Source of the DNA: Acidobacteriota bacterium
GTDB lineage: Bacteria; Acidobacteriota; Terriglobia; Terriglobales; Acidobacteriaceae
DNA: 6,091 nt
Assembly: GCA_021778875.1 (NCBI GenBank)
Contig: JAJYBT010000185.1
Coordinates: 1-6,091 of the forward strand
Reading direction: 5' to 3'
Position 1 is the stretch's first letter; every line of letters begins with the position of its first letter. This document shows, in pieces, positions 1 through 5,164 of this stretch. Under the pieces are notes generated by a model that worked only from the letters and a program-made list of their open reading frames with translations, searched no databases and was not told the DNA's origin. Made by a program: the position numbers and the translations under genes.

Positions 1-720
1 GGAGCGCTCACCGTCGCCCACAACTCGGAGCAGACAGCGCTCACGCCGGATCGCCACGGTCCACCGTGGCATCGGGCGTAGGCGAAGCCGGAGCCCGACA
101 TGCCCCGATCCAGCGCCTGCTCGCCCTAGCACCAGAACGCATCCGCCGTTGAGTGCAAACTGGTCATAATCCGCCGTTCCGCGCTCGTCCAGCCCTATGA
201 TCCATAGATTCTGCTGCTTCAGGTCTTCCAGAGCCCGCACCAGGTTCACCACGCGGGCAATCCGCAGATGCTCGGCAGCCCCGGCGCTGGCCTTCACCGC
301 CACCGGGCTCAGCGGCGCCGACCGCCGCTCCGTCAGCACCACGCCATCCACGCCCGCTCCATCGGCCACGCGCAGCAGAGCGCCCAGATTCTGCGGGTCT
401 TCCACGCCATCCAGCGCCAGCACCAGCCGCGCCTGTCCCGGCACGCCGCAAGACGGGTCCGGCTGGAACAGGTCCTCAATGGCCAGAAACTCCTGCGGCC
501 GCACCACAGCCACCACACCCTGGTGGGCAGCGGTCCCGGCCAGCTGCGTCAGTTGCTCGCGCGGCTCCTGGCGCACGCGCACACCGGCCTGGCGGCACTC
601 GGCAATCAGGTGCGCCAGCCGGTCGTCATGGCGCTCGCGGGCCACCAGCACATGATCAAATCGCCGCCGGCCGGCCTTGAGAGCCTCCTCCACCGGATGC
701 AGACCATAGAGAACTTCCAT
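1..720 (-). CDS. rlmB: 23S rRNA 2'-O-ribose methyltransferase RlmB (SpoU/TrmH family), 3' end disrupted
   Basis: Members of this family use S-adenosylmethionine to methylate a guanosine ribose in 23S rRNA (G2251 in E. coli). The start is ATG at 720-718 and opens with YGLHPVEEALKAGRR, the typical start of the SpoU substrate-binding domain (about residues 3-78). The catalytic SpoU domain follows, with motif 1 DGVEDPQNLGALLRVADGAG (residues 104-123; conserved Asn111 and Arg117) and then GLDERGTADYDQ (176-187). From about residue 199 (position 123) the frame stays open to the window edge but no longer reads as the family: the expected LGAEGxGL and IPMxGxxxSLNVS motifs are missing as such. Remnants survive in shifted frames: AGAGSGHV and RPM in frame, GVSAVCSELW in another. 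The in-frame protein is therefore probably wrong beyond residue 199. Cause: sequence error at a contig end, or a decayed gene. No Shine-Dalgarno is visible. Confidence 0.85.
   Translation of the reverse strand, partial: MEVLYGLHPVEEALKAGRRRFDHVLVARERHDDRLAHLIAECRQAGVRVRQEPREQLTQLAGTAAHQGVVAVVRPQEFLAIEDLFQPDPSCGVPGQARLVLALDGVEDPQNLGALLRVADGAGVDGVVLTERRSAPLSPVAVKASAGAAEHLRIARVVNLVRALEDLKQQNLWIIGLDERGTADYDQFALNGGCVLVLGRAGAGSGHVGLRLRLRPMPRWTVAIRRERCLLRVVGDGERS
53..70. repeat. Perfect 8-bp inverted repeat with 2-base loop
   Basis: GCCACGGT (53-60) and ACCGTGGC (63-70) are exact complements around CC. It lies inside the scrambled 3' part of rlmB. Such a tight GC-rich hairpin could be a real DNA structure or could itself have caused base-calling or compression errors. 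Confidence 0.6.
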
Positions 721-727
721 ACTCGAT

Positions 728-733
728 AGTGTA
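728..733 (-). promoter_or_regulatory. Candidate -10 box of rlmB, possibly leaderless
   Basis: On the minus strand TACACT lies seven bases upstream of the rlmB ATG. A start seven bases downstream of the box would fall at or next to the A of the ATG, giving a leaderless transcript. This would fit the lack of a ribosome binding site. The -35 region (about 751-756, GCTCGG) is poor, so the call rests on the -10 box and its spacing alone. Confidence 0.25.
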
Positions 734-871
734 GAAGATGGCCTTCGCAGCCGAGCCCGAAAGCCTCGAAATCCCGGCCTATCCGGCCCGGTGTATCAGC
801 CCGGCGATTCCGCAGGGAAACTTTTTTCCGGAATTCGAACAATCTCTGCGGCTTCGCTGCCCAATTTGTCG

Positions 872-877
872 TCTAAT
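872..877 (+). promoter_or_regulatory. Candidate -10 box of the ECF sigma gene
   Basis: TCTAAT matches TATAAT at five of six positions and ends eight bases before the ATG at 886. Transcription would begin at about 884-886, so the message would be leaderless or nearly so. No convincing -35 box is present at 16-18 bases spacing (the sequence there is CGGCTT-like). The box overlaps the alternative TTG start at 877, which argues for ATG 886. Confidence 0.25.
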
Positions 878-885
878 TGAGCAAG

Positions 886-1542
886 ATGATTGCCGCTGCT
901 GCCATTCGCTCCATCTTCACTGCCGGTTCTGCGACGATAGCCGACGAGCAGGCCAGGCAGGAAAGCCTCGCCATCGCCGACGGTCTGAAGCGGCAGGAAG
1001 CGGGCCTGCTGGACCAGCTGATCGTGCGCTACCAGCACCGGCTGCTGCGCTATCTGCTGTTCCTCACCGGCAACCGCGAGATGGCCGAGGATCTCTTTCA
1101 GGAAGTGTGGATGCGGGTACTCACCCGCGGCACCCAGTTCAACGGCAAGGCACGGTTTGAGACCTGGCTCTTCACCATCGCCCGCAACCTGGTCATCGAT
1201 CAGCGGCGCAAGCGCACCATGTCCAGCCTGGATGAGATGTTTGAGAGCGGCGGCGACGACGACCGCCCCATGACCTTCGAGGTAGCCGACATCCAGCCCA
1301 GCCCGTTTGACCGCGTCGCCAGCGGCGAAGACCGCGAGCAGATCGCCGCGGCCATGCTCCAGCTCGACACCCTCTACCGCGAGGTGCTGGTGCTGCGCTT
1401 CCATGAGGAGCTGTCGCTCGAAGAGATTGCCAAGGTAACCCGCGCGCCGCTTTCCACCGTGAAATCAAGACTCTACCGGGGCCTTGCCGCCATCCGGCCT
1501 CGGCTGCAGGCAACGCAGCTCACCCGCCAGGAGGCGGTGTGA
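886..1542 (+). CDS. ECF-type RNA polymerase sigma factor (sigma-70 family)
   Basis: This protein should direct RNA polymerase to a dedicated set of promoters, usually in response to stress or an envelope signal. It is 218 residues from ATG 886; a TTG at 877 would add three. Numbering below is from ATG 886. Region 2 is clear at about 40-110: LLDQLIVRYQHRLLRYLLFL, then AEDLFQEVWMRV (the core-binding and -10 recognition part) and FETWLFTIARNLVIDQRRKR. An acidic linker follows (GGDDDRP, 123-128). Region 4 at about 155-207 contains LDTLYREVLVLRFHEELSLE and the helix-turn-helix IAKVTRAPLSTVKSRLYRGL that reads the -35 element. There is no extra C-terminal domain. The first ~30 residues are poorly conserved in character, so the start is uncertain. 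The stop overlaps the start of the next gene by four bases, pointing to a co-translated partner. Confidence 0.93.
   Translation: MIAAAAIRSIFTAGSATIADEQARQESLAIADGLKRQEAGLLDQLIVRYQHRLLRYLLFLTGNREMAEDLFQEVWMRVLTRGTQFNGKARFETWLFTIARNLVIDQRRKRTMSSLDEMFESGGDDDRPMTFEVADIQPSPFDRVASGEDREQIAAAMLQLDTLYREVLVLRFHEELSLEEIAKVTRAPLSTVKSRLYRGLAAIRPRLQATQLTRQEAV
1529..1534 (+). promoter_or_regulatory. Shine-Dalgarno site of the 1539 gene
   Basis: A perfect AGGAGG lies inside the end of the sigma factor gene, four bases before GTG 1539. It is the strongest ribosome binding site in the window and decides the GTG start of the small membrane protein. Confidence 0.75.
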
Positions 1543-1925
1543 AGACCGCAGGGCCCGCCCACGGCGTGGCCCCCAATCCCAGGACGAACCCTAACGACGA
1601 ACGCGATCTGGTCAAGTCGCTGGCCGGTGTGCAGGCCAACGGCGATCGCAGCGTGGCCAACCGCACGCGGCGCGTCGTCATGACCTCTCTGGGCGTAATG
1701 AAGGAGCAGAAGGCCGGCAGCCGGCGCAGCCGCGCCGTGGCGCTGGCCGCCACGCTTCTCATATTTTTCGTGGTCGGCCCTCCCATATGGTGGATCGCCG
1801 AAACGCTCGTCGAGGAAGGCCGCCTGGCCGGCCTCACCAGCCAGTTCACCGTCTGGGCCTTCTTTGTCAGCACCGCGCTGCTGGCCGCCGCCCTGCTGGC
1901 AGGCTGGCTGCGCCGCAAGCCCTGA
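1539..1925 (+). CDS. Small two-helix membrane protein, candidate anti-sigma factor
   Basis: I do not recognise a named family. The protein is 128 residues from GTG 1539, chosen because of the AGGAGG just upstream and the GTGA overlap with the sigma factor stop. The first ~65 residues are hydrophilic and probably cytoplasmic; residues 19-58 are rich in charged residues and could form helices, including DERDLVKSLAGV and NRTRRVVMTSLGVMKEQ. Two hydrophobic segments follow: 66-86 (AVALAATLLIFFVVGPPIWWI) and 103-124 (FTVWAFFVSTALLAAALLAGWL). Basic flanks RRSR and RRKP suggest both ends face the cytoplasm. Genes overlapping an ECF sigma gene in this way often encode anti-sigma factors, so that role is inferred from position. 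The zinc-binding HxxxCxxC motif common in such proteins is absent; the protein has no cysteine. It could instead be a sensor subunit or an unrelated membrane protein. Confidence 0.75.
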   Translation: MKTAGPAHGVAPNPRTNPNDERDLVKSLAGVQANGDRSVANRTRRVVMTSLGVMKEQKAGSRRSRAVALAATLLIFFVVGPPIWWIAETLVEEGRLAGLTSQFTVWAFFVSTALLAAALLAGWLRRKP

Positions 1926-2003
1926 CCGCCCCGCAACCGCCCACGGCGCATCTTCGCCCGGCCAACGCAACTTCCTTCGCGCTCTTCCCGTCCATTGGAA
2001 TAA

Positions 2004-2024
2004 GGGTTAAGCTGAGCTTGATCC
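2004..2024 (+). promoter_or_regulatory. Hairpin / palindrome in the leader of the zinc-ribbon gene
   Basis: The core AAGCTGAGCTT (2009-2019) is a perfect 5-1-5 palindrome. As RNA, 2004-2012 can pair with 2016-2024 in nine base pairs (two of them G-U) around a UGA loop. There is no U-run after it, so it is not a standard terminator. It could be an operator or a leader stem. No partner protein can be named. Confidence 0.35.
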
Positions 2025-2033
2025 GATGAAGGA

Positions 2034-2047
2034 CCCTCCAAGGGAGG
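2034..2047 (+). promoter_or_regulatory. Inverted repeat covering the Shine-Dalgarno of the zinc-ribbon gene
   Basis: CCCTCC (2034-2039) is followed after AA by its exact complement GGGAGG (2042-2047). The second arm is the ribosome binding site: AGGGAGGGG (2041-2049), seven bases before ATG 2057. If the stem forms in the mRNA (four or five pairs with a wider loop is realistic) it would hide the site and lower translation. The site itself is strong and sets the start. Confidence 0.5.
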
Positions 2048-2056
2048 GGCTGCACT

Positions 2057-2581
2057 ATGCCCGATCCGCAAGTCATTAGCGCCAACGAAGATACGCGACT
2101 GGTTCCCGTATGGTCCATCCTGCTTTCCGCCGCCGTCTTCGTATTGGTTGAGTATTACTTCTGGCTGGTCTTTCCCCGCCAGCAACACCATGCCGCGCCC
2201 CTTGGGCTGCGCATCTACCTGAACCTGTCCTGGGGCCTGCTCGCCGCGCTCTACTGCCTGATGGTCGGATTCGTCAGCAAGGACGCTCCCCGGCGCGCCA
2301 TGAGCGCGCGCTTCTGGATGCTGATCTGCTTTGTCATGCCCGGCGGCATCGGCGCTGTGCTCTACTTTTTGCTGCGCGCGCCGCTCGTATCGCGCTGCCC
2401 GGCCTGCTCCACCCATGTGCAGAGCGATTTTCACTTCTGCCCGCAGTGCAACTACCAGCTCACCGCCAGCTGCGGCAACTGCTACCGCACCGTGCGCGCA
2501 ACGGACCAGTTCTGCACCCGTTGCGGACACGAGATCTCCCGCGACCACATGCCGGCGCGGCTGCACGCCATGGGCGGCTGA
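2057..2581 (+). CDS. Membrane protein with C-terminal double zinc ribbon
   Basis: The 174-residue protein starts at ATG 2057 behind a strong Shine-Dalgarno. Three hydrophobic segments are visible at about 16-39, 52-74 and 85-107. A short linker (RAPLVSR) leads to two CxxC pairs that form the first ribbon (Cys114, Cys117, Cys128, Cys131; CPAC and CPQC) and two more that form the second (Cys139, Cys142, Cys153, Cys156; CGNC and CTRC). The regular spacing, 10 residues between the pairs in each ribbon, is typical of double zinc ribbon domains, which bind zinc structurally and often mediate protein or nucleic-acid contact. The tail after the second ribbon is short. No enzyme motif is present. It is not closely coupled to its neighbours: 131 bases separate it from the gene before and 56 bases, containing a promoter, from the gene after. 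Function unknown; a membrane-anchored adaptor or sensor is possible. Confidence 0.82.
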   Translation: MPDPQVISANEDTRLVPVWSILLSAAVFVLVEYYFWLVFPRQQHHAAPLGLRIYLNLSWGLLAALYCLMVGFVSKDAPRRAMSARFWMLICFVMPGGIGAVLYFLLRAPLVSRCPACSTHVQSDFHFCPQCNYQLTASCGNCYRTVRATDQFCTRCGHEISRDHMPARLHAMGG

Positions 2582-2592
2582 CGCGCCACGGA

Positions 2593-2621
2593 TTGACCCG
2601 GCGGCATGGCCTTCCTACAAT
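2593..2621 (+). promoter_or_regulatory. Sigma-70 type promoter of the LytTR regulator gene
   Basis: TTGACC (2593-2598) and TACAAT (2616-2621) are separated by exactly 17 bases; each box differs from consensus by one base. Transcription should start at about 2628-2629, only ~10 bases before ATG 2638. This is the best promoter in the window and indicates that the regulator is transcribed independently of the zinc-ribbon gene. Confidence 0.75.
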
Positions 2622-2637
2622 CGAACTTCGAGTCCGC

Positions 2638-3462
2638 ATGTCCATCTCCGCCCTGATCATCGACGACGAACAACTGGCCCGCGACGAGTTGAAGTATCTG
2701 CTCGATGAGATGGGCGGCGTGGACGTGGTGGCGCAGGGAACCAACGGCATTGAAGCCGTGGATCTGATTGAAGAGCACCACCCGGACCTCGTCTTTCTCG
2801 ACGTCCAGATGCCCGGCCTCGATGGCTTTGCCGTCCTCCATCGCCTGATGGAGCGGCACCGCGCACGCCCCGGGCACGACGCCGAACCCCTGCCGCAGGT
2901 TATCTTTGCCACGGCCTATGACCAGTACGCCGTACGCGCCTTTGACGTGAACGCGGTGGACTATCTGCTCAAGCCCTTTGACCGCAAGCGCGTGGAACAG
3001 GCCCTCGAGCGCGTCCGCACCCGCATCGCCAGCGGTAATGCAGGCGCCGGCGCCCTGCCGGAGTCGCAAATCGACGCACTGCTGCGCCTGCTGAACCGCC
3101 CCCAGTCCGGCACGCGCGCCCAGCAGCCCGCGCGGCTTATTGTGCAGGCGCAGAGCCGGTTGCTGCTGGTGGACCAGGCCGACATCTGCTTTGCCGCCAT
3201 CGACGAAGGCGTCATTCGCGTTGTCACGCAACACTTCGAGGGGCACTCCAAGTGCCGCACACTGGAGGAGCTGCTGGAGTTGCTGGACCCCGCGCTCTTC
3301 TGGCGCGCCCATCGCGGTTACGTGGTCAACATCAATCACATTCGCGAAGTGGTGCCGTGGTTCAAGTCCAGCTACCAGTTGCGCATGAACGACAAGCACC
3401 AGACCGAGATTCCCGTCAGCCGCGCCCAGACCCGTCGCCTGAAGGAACTCTTCAACCTTTAG
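2638..3462 (+). CDS. LytR/AlgR-family response regulator (receiver + LytTR)
   Basis: This two-component response regulator is predicted to be phosphorylated by a histidine kinase and then to bind promoter repeats through its LytTR domain. It has 274 residues. The receiver (about 3-127) shows the acidic pair Asp9-Asp10, the phospho-acceptor Asp55 in LVFLDVQMPGLDGF, Thr92 in FATAYD and Lys112 in LLKPFD, so it looks fully functional. A ~35-residue linker rich in Ala, Gly and Gln follows. The LytTR domain spans about 165-271, with RLIVQAQSRLLLVDQADICF, the FWRAHRGYVVNINHIREVVP segment and the ending IPVSRAQTRRLKELF. The frame is open further upstream, but ATG 2638 is chosen because a near-consensus promoter sits just before it and the protein then begins directly at the first receiver strand. 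No clear Shine-Dalgarno is present. No sensor kinase is encoded in the window, so its partner is unknown. Confidence 0.93.
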   Translation: MSISALIIDDEQLARDELKYLLDEMGGVDVVAQGTNGIEAVDLIEEHHPDLVFLDVQMPGLDGFAVLHRLMERHRARPGHDAEPLPQVIFATAYDQYAVRAFDVNAVDYLLKPFDRKRVEQALERVRTRIASGNAGAGALPESQIDALLRLLNRPQSGTRAQQPARLIVQAQSRLLLVDQADICFAAIDEGVIRVVTQHFEGHSKCRTLEELLELLDPALFWRAHRGYVVNINHIREVVPWFKSSYQLRMNDKHQTEIPVSRAQTRRLKELFNL

Positions 3463-3477
3463 AACCGCAACCGGTCC

Positions 3478-4275
3478 TCAGTCGTAGCGCTCAAAGACGA
3501 TCTGTCTGCGGTGCCATCCAAAGCGCACAAGCCGCTCCCGCACCGCGCTGACCATGTTGTTCAGCCCGCAGATGTAGGCATGGATGTCAAACCGCATCGC
3601 ATCCCTGGGCGTGGCCGGGTCCAGCGGCGGCACGGGCAAAGGCTGCCCCAGGCGCGCCGCGCGCTCTTCCACAATGCGGGCCACATGCTCCTGCACGTAG
3701 CCGCGCAGGCCGGGCCAGCTCTCCTCGGCGCGGCTCAGCGTGGGCAGATAGTGGAAGTTGGGCTTGCGGGCCGCCAGCGTCTCAAACTCCTCGCGATAGT
3801 AGAGGTCGCCTGCGTGGCGCGTGCCCTCCACCAGCCATATGTCCTTGCCTTCGCTCCGGTCCGTTCCGTCGGCCGGGAACAGCCACTGCACAAATCCCCG
3901 CATGGGCGCGATGCCCGTTCCGGTGGCAATCAGGATCGAGTCCGTGATGGGCTCGCGCAGGGTGAAGTACCCGTAGGGCCCGTGCATCCGAACCTTGTCG
4001 CCAGCGGCAAGATCAATCAGATGATTTGAGAAAAAGCCCGCTCCCACGCGGTTAATGCAGAGATCAAACCGGTTGCCGCGCGGAGCCGACGCGATGGAGT
4101 AGGCGCGGGTCTGCTCTTTGCCGTCAGCATCGTTCGCCACAAAGGAAACGAACTGGCCCGGCGTGAACAGGAAGTCCTGCCTTCCTTCCAGAACGAACTC
4201 GAAGTGAAAGCATTGGGTCTGCTCTGAGATGCATTCTTTGCGGACCAGACGTGCCGTGTCGTATTCGCGCGCCAA
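3478..4275 (-). CDS. Ferredoxin-NADP reductase-like FAD/NAD(P)-binding oxidoreductase
   Basis: This flavoprotein should pass electrons between NAD(P)H and a one-electron carrier such as ferredoxin. From TTG 4275 it has 265 residues and begins AREYDTARLV, the usual first strand of the FAD domain. FAD-binding signatures: FTPGQFVSF (37-45), RAYSIASAP (57-65) and GAGFFSNHL (78-86). The nucleotide domain has GTGIAP (119-124) followed by RGFVQWL, and YICGLNNMV (234-242) near the end; the C-terminus FERYD has a near-terminal Tyr of the kind that may stack on the flavin. A Pro-rich stretch at about 206-230 (LGQPLPVPPLDP) is longer than I expect. The frame stays open up to a TTG at 4419, overlapping the permease gene, but those added residues look unrelated to the family. 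No good Shine-Dalgarno precedes TTG 4275. Placement after cysH and the permease suggests it reduces ferredoxin for sulfite reduction; that is inference. Confidence 0.88.
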   Translation of the reverse strand: MAREYDTARLVRKECISEQTQCFHFEFVLEGRQDFLFTPGQFVSFVANDADGKEQTRAYSIASAPRGNRFDLCINRVGAGFFSNHLIDLAAGDKVRMHGPYGYFTLREPITDSILIATGTGIAPMRGFVQWLFPADGTDRSEGKDIWLVEGTRHAGDLYYREEFETLAARKPNFHYLPTLSRAEESWPGLRGYVQEHVARIVEERAARLGQPLPVPPLDPATPRDAMRFDIHAYICGLNNMVSAVRERLVRFGWHRRQIVFERYD

Positions 4276-4324
4276 AAGGATATCTCGCTTGCGGGAAGAT
4301 GCGGCCCGAACCGGCGCCAATGGC

Positions 4325-4354
4325 AGTATCGCCAGCAGGACGCGATGCGGGCAA
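4325..4354 (-). promoter_or_regulatory. Candidate internal promoter before the reductase gene
   Basis: On the minus strand TTGCCC (4354-4349) and GATACT (4330-4325) are 18 bases apart; each matches consensus at four of six positions. It lies in the 110-base gap between the permease stop and TTG 4275 and would give a leader of about 43 bases. It may let the reductase be expressed apart from the rest of the operon. Confidence 0.3.
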
Positions 4355-4385
4355 GCCCGGCGCAGCGAAATGCGCTGGATGCAGG

Positions 4386-5150
4386 CTAAATGTGCGCCTG
4401 CGCCAGCGCGCGCCAGCAAAGCTGCATCCCGATAGCGAGCAGGCTGAGCGACAGCGCAAGCCGCATGGCACGGGCCGGAACGCGCGGCGCAAGTGAGGTG
4501 CCCGCCACCGCGCCGAAGATGCCGCCAATGATCAGCCGGCTGAGCACCGCCGCATCAAAGCCGCCATAGCTCAGGTGCAGTCCGCCGCCGATCAGCGAAA
4601 GGCACAGGCCAAAGCTCAGGTCCGTGCCCACGATTTGCGCCGCCTCCAGGTTTGTAAGGCCAAGCAGGGCCAGCGTTCCCAGGGCGCCCGCTCCGGAGGA
4701 GGAGAAGCCCACCTCCATACCGACAGGAAACATGGCTGCGGCCAGCCATCCCGGCCGGTAGCGGCGCCCCTCGGCCACGCGCGCCGGACGAAAGTGCCTG
4801 TAAACATGCCACGCGGACGAAAGCGCAATCATGCTGCCCAGCGCAAGATAGAGCCAGATGGAGTTGCCCCGGTTGCTGGCGATGCGGCGCAGCAGCATGG
4901 TGCCCAGCACAACGCCCGGCACGCCGGCCAGCAGCATGACGCCCACCGTGCGCCACACCACCGTGCGCCGCCAAACCTGCACGGGAACAACCACCAGCTT
5001 GACCGCCGCCGAATACGCCAGGGCCGTGCCCACCGCAATGGAGACCGGCACGTGCAGAAACAGGATGAGCAGGGGCGCCGTAACGGTGCCCGCGCCCATG
5101 CCGGTCATCGCAATCAGTGCGGCAATCAGAAAGCCCAGCAAAAGTTCCAC
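4386..5150 (-). CDS. TauE/SafE-family membrane permease (putative sulfite/sulfur-anion transporter)
   Basis: Members of this family (DUF81) carry sulfite, sulfoacetate and related anions across the inner membrane. The protein has 254 residues from GTG 5150 and 7-8 hydrophobic segments. It shows the family's internal duplication: first copy GMGAGTVTAPLLILFLHVPV (18-37) then AVGTALAYSAAVKL (39-52); second copy GFSSSGAGALGTLALLGLTN (148-167) then IVGTDLSFGLCLSLIGGGLH (173-192). Start choice: GTG 5150 has GGAG at 5160-5157 with a six-base spacer and places residue 1 right before the first helix. An upstream ATG at 5192 would lie within cysH and add a charged, non-hydrophobic extension. The gene starts 14 bases after the cysH stop, so the two are almost certainly co-transcribed. 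With CysH next to it, sulfite is the natural candidate substrate, but substrate and direction cannot be read from the sequence. Confidence 0.9.
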   Translation of the reverse strand: MELLLGFLIAALIAMTGMGAGTVTAPLLILFLHVPVSIAVGTALAYSAAVKLVVVPVQVWRRTVVWRTVGVMLLAGVPGVVLGTMLLRRIASNRGNSIWLYLALGSMIALSSAWHVYRHFRPARVAEGRRYRPGWLAAAMFPVGMEVGFSSSGAGALGTLALLGLTNLEAAQIVGTDLSFGLCLSLIGGGLHLSYGGFDAAVLSRLIIGGIFGAVAGTSLAPRVPARAMRLALSLSLLAIGMQLCWRALAQAHI

Positions 5151-5156
5151 TGCATT

Positions 5157-5160
5157 CTCC
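5157..5160 (-). promoter_or_regulatory. Shine-Dalgarno deciding the permease start
   Basis: GGAG on the minus strand lies between the cysH stop (5165-5167) and GTG 5150, with a six-base spacer. It supports GTG 5150 over the upstream ATG at 5192, which has no comparable site. Confidence 0.6.
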
Positions 5161-5164
5161 AGCT

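Noticed and set aside
825..835. Palindromic TTCCGGAA/GAATTC cluster as an operator
   Set aside because: The palindromes are short, overlapping and no longer than expected by chance; nothing links them to a regulator.
815..850. ECF-type autoregulatory promoter (GGGAAACTT followed by TCTG)
   Set aside because: The -35-like GGAAACT is suggestive, but the nearest TCTG-like element is about 20 bases or more away instead of 15-17, and CGTCTAA at 870-876 is much too far.
796..1404. 202-codon minus-strand frame opposite the sigma factor
   Set aside because: It is a shadow of the sigma factor gene, rich in His, Gly and Ala and without motifs.
1995..2026. Promoter for the zinc-ribbon gene (TTGGAA or GGAATAA as -35)
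   Set aside because: At correct spacing the -10 position reads TTGATC (sigma-70 reading), and the ECF-type TCCGA lies 18 bases away; neither is convincing.
1520..2566. Long open frame on the minus strand (348 codons)
   Set aside because: It lies opposite two supported plus-strand genes, has low-complexity Ala/Arg/Gly-rich composition and no family motifs; long antisense frames are expected at this GC content.
2446..2637. 64-residue N-terminal extension of the LytTR regulator
   Set aside because: It runs through the zinc-ribbon gene and the promoter at 2593-2621, and reads as arginine/histidine-rich noise; the receiver domain starts at ATG 2638.
2482..3399. 305-codon minus-strand frame opposite the LytTR regulator
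   Set aside because: It is the antisense shadow of a gene with complete receiver and LytTR motifs; its translation shows no recognisable domain.
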